DNA of 64,000 nt from Phycisphaeraceae bacterium (GCA_019636535.1 JAHBXK010000001.1:1-64000); one strand, 5' to 3'; shown: positions 1 through 9,743, counted from the stretch's first letter. The notes: generated from the letters alone by a model not told the origin. Translations and numbers: made by a program.

Positions 1-357
1 CCGATGATCGAGGAACTGCGCACGATCTTGCAGCAGGGCCTGGTCTTCCTCCGCGTCGGTGATCGCAAGGTCGTTGACGGCGTTCACGGCATGGACCGCT
101 TCCCACAGGGGACGGGCGTGGACGCGGTCGCGGCGATCGCCACCAACTCGGCGACGACGCTCGCGACGCACATGGCGCTCCTGGCAAACGGACAGCCGCA
201 CGTCGGCAACGCCTTCATCCTCAACCCGAAGTTCGCGCTTCTGCCGCAAAAGCCGATCGATTTGGAACTCCGCTTCCAAGCACTCATGACCGTCACCACG
301 CAGTTCGTGCTCAAGGCCGAACTCGAAGGAACGCTCGTGACGCCCGGCAACCTGTAG
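1..357 (+). CDS. Putative virion structural protein, C-terminal part
   Basis: The reading frame is open from the window edge, so the true start may lie upstream; an ATG at 4 is the first visible one. The 117 visible residues contain GNAFILNPKFALLPQKPIDL followed by alternating hydrophobic strands and end in a LEGTLV motif. This strand-rich ending, closing on an 'LEG' strand, resembles jelly-roll capsid proteins of tailless phages. That is an impression from the pattern, not a family match. It is the first of five same-strand genes with short spacers (357-452, 877-921, 1679-1687, 1941-1945), which supports a late-gene cluster. I cannot name the family. Confidence 0.5.
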   Translation, partial: PMIEELRTILQQGLVFLRVGDRKVVDGVHGMDRFPQGTGVDAVAAIATNSATTLATHMALLANGQPHVGNAFILNPKFALLPQKPIDLELRFQALMTVTTQFVLKAELEGTLVTPGNL

Positions 358-451
358 GAGAGGCTCTCGCGCCCATCTCCTCTTCCGCCGGCGACACGGC
401 TAACGCCCGCCGGCGGGCTTCTCCGAACTCGCACCGCTCATGGAGCACCAA

Positions 452-877
452 ATGCGTCAGGACTACTACGGCGTCGTCGTCGAAATACCTGGGCTCGGCC
501 CCACCACCAACCGATCCACGACGGTCAAGGTGGACACCGGGTTTTCGTTCGTGATCGACTCCATTCAAGCCACGGTGCGGAACGACGACGGCGCCAACGA
601 GCCGCCGTTCTCCTTCGAGCCAGGCCCCACCGCCGCGGACAACACCGCCGAATGGTGCGAGAAGATCCGCGTGCAGATCGAGGTGAACTCCGTGCCGTGG
701 TTCAGCAACCCGGTGCCGATCACGCTCCTGGCCGGCAACGGTCGCCAGCAGCACCCCATGCTGACAAAGCCCGTGATCCCACCCGGCGCTGATCTGAAGA
801 TCACGGCGTACCACGGCGACAACGGCGTGCAGGCCGCGATTGTCATGTTCTTCGAGGGACACAAACTCCTGCCCTGA
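452..877 (+). CDS. Putative small beta-sandwich virion protein
   Basis: This encodes about 141 residues of unknown family. An in-frame ATG also exists at 440, but GGAG sits six bases before the ATG at 452, so I prefer 452. The protein is rich in beta-type segments (FSFVIDSIQATV, KIRVQIEVNS, LKITAYHG, QAAIVMFFEGHKLLP), has almost no charged helices and no signal peptide. A single-domain jelly-roll structural protein would fit, as would its place between two other strand-rich genes. The function is inferred only from these features and the context. Confidence 0.55.
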   Translation: MRQDYYGVVVEIPGLGPTTNRSTTVKVDTGFSFVIDSIQATVRNDDGANEPPFSFEPGPTAADNTAEWCEKIRVQIEVNSVPWFSNPVPITLLAGNGRQQHPMLTKPVIPPGADLKITAYHGDNGVQAAIVMFFEGHKLLP

Positions 878-920
878 CCAGCGCCGACCGCGGATCTCGC
901 CCACGTCGATCGAGTTGACC

Positions 921-1679
921 ATGAGCAGCAACAGCAGCACCCCCATCCCGATCCCGCGGATGCTCACGATGGGCCTTCGTGCGCAGACGGGATCTCCGCC
1001 GCCGGCCGCGATGCCGGCGGACTCGCGCGACCTGCCGCGCTCACCATTCACGGATCTCCTCCCGTCGTCTCGCACGATCTTTGCCTACTTCCAGACGATC
1101 GACGCGACGCTCGGCGCAGCGCCGGCCGGCGACTACGCGGCCTGGTACGGGCTGCGCCGGCTGAAGGTCTGGGAAGACACCGGGCAAGAGATCACCGTCT
1201 TCGGCGCGAGATTCACGCTCGCGCCTTGCAACGTGGACGGGACGGCCGTGGACGGCGCGGCCGAGCCGCTCCCCTGGGGCGATGCGCGCGGCGTGACCGC
1301 GGCGCTGGTCATCGGCCGTCGCTTGCCGATCCGTCTCGGCGCGTGGACGTTCGCGCCGGCGAACCTTCCGGCGATCGGTGAGGCGGCCGAGAGCGGCGTT
1401 GCCGACGACACCGGCACGCGCGGACCCGGCCAGCCCGACTACTTCGCAGTCGAGACGTTCCCGACCGGAAAGTTCGACGACGGCACACCGAACAAGGTCA
1501 CCACGTACAAGAACATCAGCCCGTACAACAACCGCGTTCGCGACGGCGAGACGCTCGACGTGGCGCTCGTCATGCGCAAGGGCTACGTCGAGAGCCAGAC
1601 GGCCAAGGTCATCCAGGGCTACGCACTGGTCGAGGTCCTGATCGGGCAGACCGACATCGAAAAACCCTTCACCGCGTGA
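921..1679 (+). CDS. Putative virion protein of unknown family
   Basis: This encodes 252 residues starting at the ATG of MSSNSSTPIPIPRM. The N-terminal 35 residues are Pro/Ser/Ala-rich and probably disordered. The rest is strand-rich (EITVFGARFTLAPC, VTAALVIGRRLPIRLGAWTF, TLDVALVMRKGYVESQ, YALVEVLIGQ). No transmembrane segment, signal peptide or catalytic motif is visible. It lies 43 nt after the preceding beta-rich gene and 7 nt before the next, so it is probably cotranscribed with both. A structural role is inferred from composition and company, not from recognised homology. Confidence 0.5.
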   Translation: MSSNSSTPIPIPRMLTMGLRAQTGSPPPAAMPADSRDLPRSPFTDLLPSSRTIFAYFQTIDATLGAAPAGDYAAWYGLRRLKVWEDTGQEITVFGARFTLAPCNVDGTAVDGAAEPLPWGDARGVTAALVIGRRLPIRLGAWTFAPANLPAIGEAAESGVADDTGTRGPGQPDYFAVETFPTGKFDDGTPNKVTTYKNISPYNNRVRDGETLDVALVMRKGYVESQTAKVIQGYALVEVLIGQTDIEKPFTA

Positions 1680-1686
1680 GGTCACA

Positions 1687-1941
1687 ATGCGCACCGCCGA
1701 GATCCTCGCGCGGCTCGACTCAGCGCCGGACTACCACCGCTTCGCCGCGGCGTGGCTCGCCGGCCGGTTCGATCCGATGCTCACGCCGGCGACGTCGGCC
1801 GAGATCTCCTCGGCGCCCAATGGCGGCGAACGCCGGCGCCGGCTGCCGGCGTTCGATGCGCCGATCCTGCTCGGCTTCATCGCGGTGTGCTCCGCGGCCG
1901 GCGGCGGCGACGTGGCGCACTCGCGTCACAACAAGGAGTGA
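1687..1941 (+). CDS. Small protein of unknown function
   Basis: This encodes 84 residues. GAGG lies five bases before the ATG, which supports the start. The first half (ILARLDSAPDYHRFAAAWLAGRF) looks helical and amphipathic, and the segment APILLGFIAVCSAAGGG is moderately hydrophobic and might be a short membrane helix. The gene is packed between two others with gaps of 7 and 3 nt, and its end contains the AAGGAG that serves the next gene. I do not recognise it. It could be a minor membrane or scaffolding component of the element. Confidence 0.5.
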   Translation: MRTAEILARLDSAPDYHRFAAAWLAGRFDPMLTPATSAEISSAPNGGERRRRLPAFDAPILLGFIAVCSAAGGGDVAHSRHNKE

Positions 1942-1944
1942 GCA

Positions 1945-2778
1945 GTGCCGGTCGGTCGTGTTTGGAGTTACCTGCCGTTTGCATCGGGCACCGGCCCGCG
2001 CGGCTACTTCGCCGGCGGCGTGTCGCCCGAAGGATTTTTGTTCCGCTACGAGGAGGCCTTCAGCGCCGGCGCATCGGAGTTGATCTTCCACATGCCCTTC
2101 GGCAAAGAGGACTCCGGATGGCCGTCGTACTCGTACGACGCATGGTCGAATCTGCGGCGCACAAAGTCGGCATTCCTGAGGGACGTTCGCGACCAGTCGA
2201 AGTGGGTGAGGCTCCTCGAGCGCGGGTACCAGACGTACGGGAAGATTCCGTGGCCCTACGTCGGCATCCCGACCGACTCGACGACGGAGGGTCACCTGCA
2301 CCGGATGATCTGGCGCAGCCGATCCGCGCTGGCGCCGTGGTTCCGCTTCGGCCGCAAGAACAAAGTCGAGATCCCCGGCGTGTTCATCGACAACTCGGGT
2401 CCGCGCAGCGCCACGTCGGCGTACTGGCAGGCGCGGCTCGCGCTCAGACAACTCGGCGTGCCGGTCGTCGGGTGCGAGCCGAGCGCTGAGCCCGGCACGC
2501 CCTGGGCGAAGGACGCCGACGGGAAGTCGCTGCTGACTGCGCAGTTGTGGGTGAATCGAATCCCGTACAACCCGGCGACGCAGACGGGCTGGTTCCTGGG
2601 GCCTGCGCAACTCCCGCACGAGATCATCCTGTTCTGGTACAACTGGTCGGGGTCTGGCATCACCGACGAAGCGGCGTGGCTCTCCGCGCGGCTCGGCGAA
2701 GGCTACAGCGTCGCCGTCGGCACGGGTTGGTTCGTCGAGAACAACAAGACGGCGCAGGACCTCATCGACGCGGCGTGA
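1945..2778 (+). CDS. Unknown 277-residue protein of the virus-like element
   Basis: The start is GTG, chosen because AAGGAG lies six bases upstream. The protein is rich in aromatic residues (Trp, Tyr, Phe throughout) and alternates strands and helices, for example KVEIPGVFIDNSGPRSATSA, QLGVPVVGCEPSAEPGTPW and HEIILFWYNWSGSGI. This alternation with acidic residues near strand ends recalls TIM-barrel carbohydrate-active proteins, so a lytic or receptor-modifying enzyme is possible, but I see no diagnostic catalytic pair. No signal peptide is present. It is the last gene of the plus-strand run. The next gene is convergent, and the two stop codons lie 3 nt apart. Confidence 0.5.
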   Translation: MPVGRVWSYLPFASGTGPRGYFAGGVSPEGFLFRYEEAFSAGASELIFHMPFGKEDSGWPSYSYDAWSNLRRTKSAFLRDVRDQSKWVRLLERGYQTYGKIPWPYVGIPTDSTTEGHLHRMIWRSRSALAPWFRFGRKNKVEIPGVFIDNSGPRSATSAYWQARLALRQLGVPVVGCEPSAEPGTPWAKDADGKSLLTAQLWVNRIPYNPATQTGWFLGPAQLPHEIILFWYNWSGSGITDEAAWLSARLGEGYSVAVGTGWFVENNKTAQDLIDAA

Positions 2779-2781
2779 GTC

Positions 2782-3108
2782 TCACGCCGCGGGCGGATCG
2801 CGCCGGAAAGCGATCGCCCACACGAGCATGACGAGGGTGCCGAAGCCGCTCATATAGACGTACCACCACATCAGCGGCGAGAGCATGTCGCCGACGCGCT
2901 TGTGCTCGACTGCGGCCGCCGCCTCCGCCGCCGGCGCGCGATCGAGAGACCCGTGCTGTCCTATCAACGTGGCCACCTCAAGCAATGGGAGCAACTCCAT
3001 CTCTCGCGACGCGCGCCCGATGAAGAACGCCAGCACGTTCAGCGCGCAGAGCAGCACCAGCACCAACGCGATCGACTTCGGAACGGGCGGATTCAGCAAC
3101 TTCCACAT
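2782..3108 (-). CDS. Small membrane protein with two predicted helices
   Basis: This encodes 108 residues starting MWKLLNPPVPK. The open frame extends further upstream, but AGGAGG lies six bases before this ATG, which fixes the start. Helix 1 is SIALVLVLLCALNVLAFFIG near residues 12-31 and helix 2 is YMSGFGTLVMLVWAIAF near the C terminus. Between them is a soluble stretch with an alanine-rich segment (APAAEAAAAVEHKR). It is convergent with the preceding 277-residue gene and divergent from the HTH-like gene at 3185. The function is unknown. In a phage element, a membrane-associated virion, holin-like or export role would be plausible but is not shown. Confidence 0.55.
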   Translation of the reverse strand: MWKLLNPPVPKSIALVLVLLCALNVLAFFIGRASREMELLPLLEVATLIGQHGSLDRAPAAEAAAAVEHKRVGDMLSPLMWWYVYMSGFGTLVMLVWAIAFRRDPPAA

Positions 3109-3184
3109 TCGAGCCTCCTTTTCGCGCAGTGTACATGATCGCGGACATAGCACCTTCGTGCGCGCCGGCGTCTACTGTCCGCGA
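3109..3184. promoter_or_regulatory. Divergent intergenic region
   Basis: This 76-nt gap separates two divergent genes of the virus-like element and must hold their promoters or operators if both are transcribed separately. It contains GTGTACATGATCGCGGACAT near 3126-3145. I see no convincing sigma-70 hexamer pair, so the assignment rests on gene layout. Confidence 0.3.
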
Positions 3185-3751
3185 ATGACTGCCGACGACG
3201 ACCGCGGATCTGGGCACGGCCTGGACGACTTCGAGATCTACCCGAAGCCGCGTCGCGCATCGAAACTGCGCGAGCGACGCACCGCCGGCACGACGGAGCG
3301 GCGCGAAGCGCTGCGCCGACTCTCCCTGTTCATCAACGAGCATCCGGGCTACCTGCCCGTGGCGTGGATCTCTCACCAGACGGGCGTGACGCGCGACGCC
3401 GTGCGCCGAGCGATCGAGCGCAGCCTGGTCCGCACCGCGCGGTTCACGTTCAAAGACGGCGCGGGCCTGGTCCTTGTGAACATGAACGACGCCGCGGAGA
3501 TCGGCGCCCGCCGCGGTCGGGTCGCTCGCACCGACCTCCAGGTCATCCAGGCCAGACTCGGCACCGCGTCGAGCGTCGCCGGAAAGGGCGGGATTGGGGA
3601 TAAGTCCCCGCCCCCTGGATCGCCCAGGAACGCATCGAAGGGCAGGGGACTGGGTCAGGGTGGGTCGAGAACCCGAACGTCTGAGACGGGCGAAAAACCA
3701 GCGCCAAAGCGATCTTCGCGATCTCGACCCCGTCGCGACCGCCCCAAATAG
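3185..3751 (+). CDS. Putative HTH DNA-binding protein with basic tail
   Basis: This encodes 188 residues from the ATG of MTADDDRGSGHG. Residues about 45-95 (RREALRRLSLFINEHPGYLP, then AWISHQTGVTRDAVRRAIER) read like a helix-turn-helix. The last 60 residues are low in complexity and very rich in Arg, Lys, Ser and Pro, consistent with nucleic-acid binding or disorder. It is divergent from the small membrane protein gene, an arrangement typical of phage regulators. I infer a regulatory role. The family is not recognised. Confidence 0.5.
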   Translation: MTADDDRGSGHGLDDFEIYPKPRRASKLRERRTAGTTERREALRRLSLFINEHPGYLPVAWISHQTGVTRDAVRRAIERSLVRTARFTFKDGAGLVLVNMNDAAEIGARRGRVARTDLQVIQARLGTASSVAGKGGIGDKSPPPGSPRNASKGRGLGQGGSRTRTSETGEKPAPKRSSRSRPRRDRPK

Positions 3752-3770
3752 GGGGCATAGGGGAACCCGT

Positions 3771-3788
3771 CCACTGATTCATCAGTGG
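3771..3788. repeat. Perfect 7-bp hairpin
   Basis: CCACTGA-TTCA-TCAGTGG forms a perfect stem of 7 bp with a 4-nt loop, 19 nt after the stop of the HTH-like gene. No T-run follows on either strand, so it is not a classical intrinsic terminator. In a small virus-like element it could be a replication or processing signal. No function is shown. Confidence 0.4.
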
Positions 3789-3962
3789 CGCGCCGGAGGC
3801 TGCTGTGGCTCGGGTGTCCCCCCCCGCAGTTGACGGCGGGTCGGGCTGCCGTTCTACTGTGGCCCTTGGCACACCGGGAAACCGCCCCGGTTGCCGATGC
3901 CGAAGTAGACCGTGCGAACAGGATAGCGCGGTCCCCGGCGTGCTGCAAGCGGCACGGAGGCT

Positions 3963-4271
3963 GTGGACAAAATGACGGTACTGGTTGCGCAGAGGGCGGC
4001 GACAACGCTTCCGCGGCGTGTGGTCGATGTTGCGTGTGCGATCGCGACGAAGACCGATCCGGGCACAAAGACGGCCTGGATCTGCCAATCGGACATCGCG
4101 CGTGATCGAAACATCACCCGTCGCGTCGTCTGCCGCGCAGTTCAGCGGCTCAGCATGGACGGCTACGGCGAGTTCGAGCGCTCACGCGACGGCGGCTGGT
4201 TCCGATGGACGCCGGGTCGATTCGAGTCGTTCGTTGACGAAACCCAATGTCCGAGAATACATGTTATGTAA
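3963..4271 (+). CDS. Winged-helix-like DNA-binding protein
   Basis: This encodes 102 residues. The segment ICQSDIARDRNITRRVVCRA, followed by VQRLSMDGYGEFERSRDGGW, has the layout of a MarR/HTH_36-type winged helix: a recognition helix, then a beta wing. Such domains are common in phage replication initiators and repressors. No SD is obvious before the ATG (AGGCTGTGGACAAAATG), so the start is uncertain. The stop codon lies inside the palindrome at 4262-4280, meaning the gene ends exactly at the suspected element boundary. If the element integrates at this site, the gene end could differ in the free form. Confidence 0.5.
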   Translation: MDKMTVLVAQRAATTLPRRVVDVACAIATKTDPGTKTAWICQSDIARDRNITRRVVCRAVQRLSMDGYGEFERSRDGGWFRWTPGRFESFVDETQCPRIHVM

Positions 4272-4280
4272 ATCATAACA
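4247..4280. other. Candidate dif-like recombination site / palindrome
   Basis: TGTTATG-TAAAT-CATAACA (4262-4280) is a perfect 7-bp inverted repeat in an AT-rich island, the only such stretch nearby. On the plus strand ATGTCCGAGAA-TACATG-TTATGTAAATC (4247-4274) also has the 11-6-11 layout of a XerC/XerD site. The right arm matches 8 of 11 bases of the classical XerD half-site TTATGTTAAAT; the left arm matches poorly (4 of 11). It sits between the virus-like genes and chromosomal proS, where an element boundary would be expected. This could instead be an operator or chance. The other end is outside the window. Confidence 0.3.
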
Positions 4281-4314
4281 CACTTCGGTCACTCCGGGTC
4301 GACTGGCTGACCCG

Positions 4315-6198
4315 TCATCCACTCATCGCTGCCCGACACTTTGCGACGGTGTCGCTCAACGGCACGATCTCGCCCTTGCCCGGAACCCGGCGAGCCTTGA
4401 ACTCGACGGCCCCCTCGGCGAGCGCCTTGTCACCGATGGTGAGCCGAACCGGAAGGCCGATCAGATCGGCATCCTTGAACTTCACGCCAGGCCGTTCGTC
4501 TCGATCGTCGATCAGCACATCCATGCCTGATGAGGCGAGGCGATCGGCGATCGTTCTCGCCGCCTCGCGATGCTCCGGGGCGTCGGGCTTGAGGACGGTG
4601 ATGAGAACGTGGTACGGAGCGATCGCCGGGGGCCAGACGATGCCGTCGGCGTCGTGATTCTGCTCGACGCTTGCGGCCATGGTTCGAGAGACGCCGATGC
4701 CGTAGCAGCCCATGATGACGGGGCGGCTCTGTTGGTGGGCGTCGAGGACGGAGAGGCCCATGGCCTGGGAGTACTTGGTTCCCAGTTTGAAGATGTGGCC
4801 GACTTCGATGCCCCTTGCGGTTTCGAGTCTGGAACCGGTCGCGCGCGGGGAGGGGTCGCCGGCCATGGCATTTCGCGCGTCGCCGACCTTTACATAACGC
4901 AAGTCGGCCAAGATCGGACCCACTTCACGCTTCCAGTTGAAGTGCTTAACGTGGTGGTCGGGCTTGTCGGCGCCGCTGGCCCAGAAGCCGCCCTGCGCGG
5001 CGTCGTGGTCGATGATGAGGAGCGTCCCCTTGACGGAGTTGATGACCTTCGGCGAGACGTAGCCGATGGCGAACCCCGCAGCGCGAGCGGCCTTCTCGTC
5101 GGCGAGCGAGACGGTCGCATTCGCGTCGCCGGTCATCTCACGCACCGCGATCTTGACCTTGCCCTCGTTCACGTCGTGGTCGCCGCGAACCACGGCGATC
5201 GCCCAGTGCCTGCTCCCGTCGTGCCTCGTCACTGCGAAGACGATGGTCTTGAGCATCCGGTCGGGCTTGACCTTCATGAACTTGCCGACTTCGTCGATGC
5301 CCGGCAGGTTGGGCGTGTGGACTTCGGCGAGTTCGCCGGTGGGTTCGGCGTCGAGCGTGTGGAGGCCGCGATCGCCGATCTCGCACTTCTCGACGTTCGC
5401 AGCGTAGCCGCTGACGGGGCACTTGAGGATCGTGTCTTCGCCGCTGGGCGCGTTGACCATGAACTCGTGGCTGGCCGAGCCGCCGATCGGCCCGCTCTCG
5501 GCTTCGACGGCGGTGAAGTCGAGTCCGCAGCGGCGGAAGACGTTGGTGTATGCGGCGTACATCTTGTCGTACGTTTCGTTCAACCCCCCCGCTCCTTCGA
5601 GCGCGGTGTGGAACGAATAGGCGTCCTTCATGATGAACTCGCGACAGCGCAGGAGCCCGGAGCGCGGGCGGGCCTCGTCGCGGAACTTGGTCTGGATCTG
5701 GTACAGGTTGATCGGGAGTTGCTTGTAGCTGTTGATCGAACCCTTCACCAGTTCGGTAATCGGTTCTTCGTGCGTCGGGCCGAGTGCGGCGACCGCGCCC
5801 TTCCGGTCGGTCACCTTGAAGAGGAGATCGCCGTAGTCGGCGTCGCGCCTGGTGCCCGCGTACAGCTCGATGGGCAGAAGCACGGGGAGGTTGAGTTCGC
5901 TCGCACCTGCGGCGTCCATCTCTTCACGAACGATCTGACTGATGCGGCGGAGCGTGCGCCAGGCGAGCGGCAAGTAGTCGTAGATCCCCGAGCCGAGTTT
6001 GCGGATGTACCCGGCCCGACTGAGGAGGATGTGCGAGGGGCTTTCGGCGTCCGAGGGGGCTTCGCGGGTGGTGGGGATGAGGGTTGAGCCCCAGGTGTGG
6101 ATTACCCCCCTGCCGGGCCGTTCCGCGCGTGTGTGGTCAAGGCCGCACCGGCCGAGTTGCGTGTCTGACTGGATCGTTGTGTCTGCGTCTGAGGACAT
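4315..6198 (-). CDS. proS: Proline--tRNA ligase
   Basis: This cytoplasmic class II synthetase charges tRNA-Pro. At 627 residues it is longer than the roughly 570 usual for the bacterial type, because about 31 residues precede the conserved HTWGSTLIPTTREAPSDAES start region. No alternative start codon lies closer, so the extension seems real. Motif 2 is TKFRDEARPRSGLLRCREF, and motif 3 is GCYGIGVSRTMAASVEQ near residue 495. An INS-type editing domain lies between them (from YAANVEKCEIG to about residue 420), so this is the bacterial form able to edit mischarged Ala. A C-terminal anticodon-binding domain follows. It is convergent with the virus-like element and divergent from the STAS gene. Confidence 0.96.
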   Translation of the reverse strand: MSSDADTTIQSDTQLGRCGLDHTRAERPGRGVIHTWGSTLIPTTREAPSDAESPSHILLSRAGYIRKLGSGIYDYLPLAWRTLRRISQIVREEMDAAGASELNLPVLLPIELYAGTRRDADYGDLLFKVTDRKGAVAALGPTHEEPITELVKGSINSYKQLPINLYQIQTKFRDEARPRSGLLRCREFIMKDAYSFHTALEGAGGLNETYDKMYAAYTNVFRRCGLDFTAVEAESGPIGGSASHEFMVNAPSGEDTILKCPVSGYAANVEKCEIGDRGLHTLDAEPTGELAEVHTPNLPGIDEVGKFMKVKPDRMLKTIVFAVTRHDGSRHWAIAVVRGDHDVNEGKVKIAVREMTGDANATVSLADEKAARAAGFAIGYVSPKVINSVKGTLLIIDHDAAQGGFWASGADKPDHHVKHFNWKREVGPILADLRYVKVGDARNAMAGDPSPRATGSRLETARGIEVGHIFKLGTKYSQAMGLSVLDAHQQSRPVIMGCYGIGVSRTMAASVEQNHDADGIVWPPAIAPYHVLITVLKPDAPEHREAARTIADRLASSGMDVLIDDRDERPGVKFKDADLIGLPVRLTIGDKALAEGAVEFKARRVPGKGEIVPLSDTVAKCRAAMSG

Positions 6199-6373
6199 AG
6201 GCTCCGAGTGTAGGAAGAGGCGAATCGGTCACGACGAGCGGCGATATTGTTCGCACCAGCGGACCTTTGCTTCCCGCGACTGCCATTTCTTGGACTGACC
6301 CGGCACGGGCACAACCGACCGTGCTGGCGAGGTGCCTTACCGCCGCTCGGCGCCGGCACCTACCATCGCGCTG

Positions 6374-6730
6374 ATGACCGGCCTGCTCACGATCACTCAG
6401 CACGACCACCCCGCAGCGCGGGTGATCGTCCTTCGCGGCCCGCTCGATGCGCACACGACGCCCCAGCTCGACCAGGTCTGCAACGACCTGATCGCCATGC
6501 CCGAGCCGCCCGCCCTCACCGTCTTTGACTGCTCCGAGGTCAACATCATGGGCAGTCTGGCGATGGGCTCATTCATCCGGCTCAAGCGCGAACTCCTGCG
6601 CAAGAACGCTTCGATGAGGCTCTCAACGCTCCACCCGAGCGTCTTTGCAGCGCTACGTCACGCCCGCTTGCATCTGTTTTTCGAGATCTACGACACCGTG
6701 GAAGCGGCGGTCGGCGAGATCCACGCCTGA
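6374..6730 (+). CDS. STAS-domain protein (anti-sigma antagonist-like)
   Basis: This encodes 118 residues from the ATG of MTGLLTITQHDHPAARVIVL; an in-frame ATG at 6332 would add 14 unconserved residues. The whole protein is one STAS domain: strand VIVLRGPLDAHTTPQL, then VFDCSEVNIMGSLAMGSFIR. In SpoIIAA-type proteins the phosphorylated Ser sits in a D-S-x-G context. Here the Asp before the Ser is replaced by Gly (IMGSLAMG), while the Ser itself is kept. It probably acts in a partner-switching cascade, but no anti-sigma kinase or phosphatase gene is adjacent. It is convergent with hutU. Confidence 0.8.
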   Translation: MTGLLTITQHDHPAARVIVLRGPLDAHTTPQLDQVCNDLIAMPEPPALTVFDCSEVNIMGSLAMGSFIRLKRELLRKNASMRLSTLHPSVFAALRHARLHLFFEIYDTVEAAVGEIHA

Positions 6731-6761
6731 TCTTCGGCCAACTCGGGCCGAACCGACCGGT

Positions 6762-8636
<1,875 letters not shown>

Positions 8637-8768
8637 GCTCGAACGGTACACGCCGGGCATCATCGGCACCAGTGCCGAGCCGGGAACCGGCCAGCGCAAC
8701 CGGCATCCAACCGATCGGCCGCGTCGAAACGCTCGTACCATCAAGGCTCAAACGAACACGGAGGCCGC

Positions 8769-9593
8769 ATGAACCGAAACCGAAAGCGGGTGGGCGCGGA
8801 GTCTTGCAAGGGCGTGAGCGCACGATCACGCGGCCTTGCGGGCGCTGCGATCATGGTGAGCCTCCTGGCCTGCGCGATCGGCGCGGGGTGCTCGGAGCGC
8901 ACCTACACCCCCACCCGAACCAGCGATCGCACCAGCAACACCGAAGCAACCGGCAACACCGAAGCAGCCAGCCACAGCGCTGCCACGAGCGACAGCGCAG
9001 CCAACCCCACCGAGCAGCGTGGAGCCTCCACCGTGACCAACGTGACCAACGGATCATCCCCCACCCCCCCCTCCCCCGCCACTCCCACTCCGGCCAACTT
9101 CAAGCCCGGCACCGAACAGGCGCTCTTCGGTGCGGGGTGCTTCTGGGGTGTCGAGCACATCTACCGCACGCAGATCCCCGGTGTGCTCGACGCCGTCAGC
9201 GGCTACGCGGGCGGACGCACCAGGAACCCGACGTACCAGGACGTCTGCTCCGGCTCCACCGGCCACGTCGAGGTGGTGCTCGTGACGTTCGACCCCGCGA
9301 AGACCAACTACGATGCGATCGTCGATGCCTTCTTCCGCATGCACGACCCAACGCAGGTCAACCGCCAAGGCCCCGACATCGGTGAGCAATACCGCTCGGT
9401 GATTTACTATTACACACCCGAGCAGCGCACCATCGCCGAGGCGGTCAAGGCCCGCCGGCAGCCCAGGCACTCCAAACCGATCGCCACCACGGTTGAGCCG
9501 GCTCCGGAGTTCTATAAGGCGGAGGAGTACCACCAGAAGTACTACATCCGCAAGGGAACGCTGCCGTACTGCCACACGCTGCGGGAAGACTGA
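8769..9593 (+). CDS. msrA: Exported peptide-methionine (S)-S-oxide reductase
   Basis: MsrA reduces methionine-S-sulfoxide in proteins. The catalytic motif GAGCFWGVEHIYR and the conserved DPTQVNRQGPDIGEQYRS segment are present. The ATG has GGAGG five bases upstream. An N-terminal hydrophobic stretch (IMVSLLACAIGAGC, residues about 29-42) ends in Cys and resembles a lipoprotein signal, although neither LLAC nor GAGC is a perfect lipobox. A roughly 65-residue Thr/Ser/Asn/Pro linker then leads to the enzyme domain. This implies an envelope-anchored repair enzyme rather than the usual cytoplasmic form. No MsrB domain is attached. It is divergent from hutU, with a 132-nt gap. Confidence 0.9.
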   Translation: MNRNRKRVGAESCKGVSARSRGLAGAAIMVSLLACAIGAGCSERTYTPTRTSDRTSNTEATGNTEAASHSAATSDSAANPTEQRGASTVTNVTNGSSPTPPSPATPTPANFKPGTEQALFGAGCFWGVEHIYRTQIPGVLDAVSGYAGGRTRNPTYQDVCSGSTGHVEVVLVTFDPAKTNYDAIVDAFFRMHDPTQVNRQGPDIGEQYRSVIYYYTPEQRTIAEAVKARRQPRHSKPIATTVEPAPEFYKAEEYHQKYYIRKGTLPYCHTLRED

Positions 9594-9743
9594 AAGGCGT
9601 CAGGGCATAACCGCAACGGATCGATAGGCTGGTCTCCTCACTTCCAGCTTCCTGCTTTGCTCCGCGTGTGCCTTACGCATGTGGCCTGCGCGTAGTCACC
9701 GGTTGAAACAAACGCAATTCGTCCAGGCACACGTGCAGCCGCC

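Noticed and set aside
4262..4280. Palindrome as an intrinsic terminator for proS or the HTH gene
   Set aside because: The stem is AT-rich and only 7 bp, and no T-run follows on either strand.
4570..6087. 505-codon open frame on the plus strand opposite proS
   Set aside because: It mirrors the codon structure of proS, is Val/Asp/Gly/Ala-rich in a typical antisense way, and has no SD.
9594..9743. Possible tRNA between msrA and the sulfatase
   Set aside because: No cloverleaf, no T-loop GTTCRANNC motif and no acceptor stem could be found by eye.
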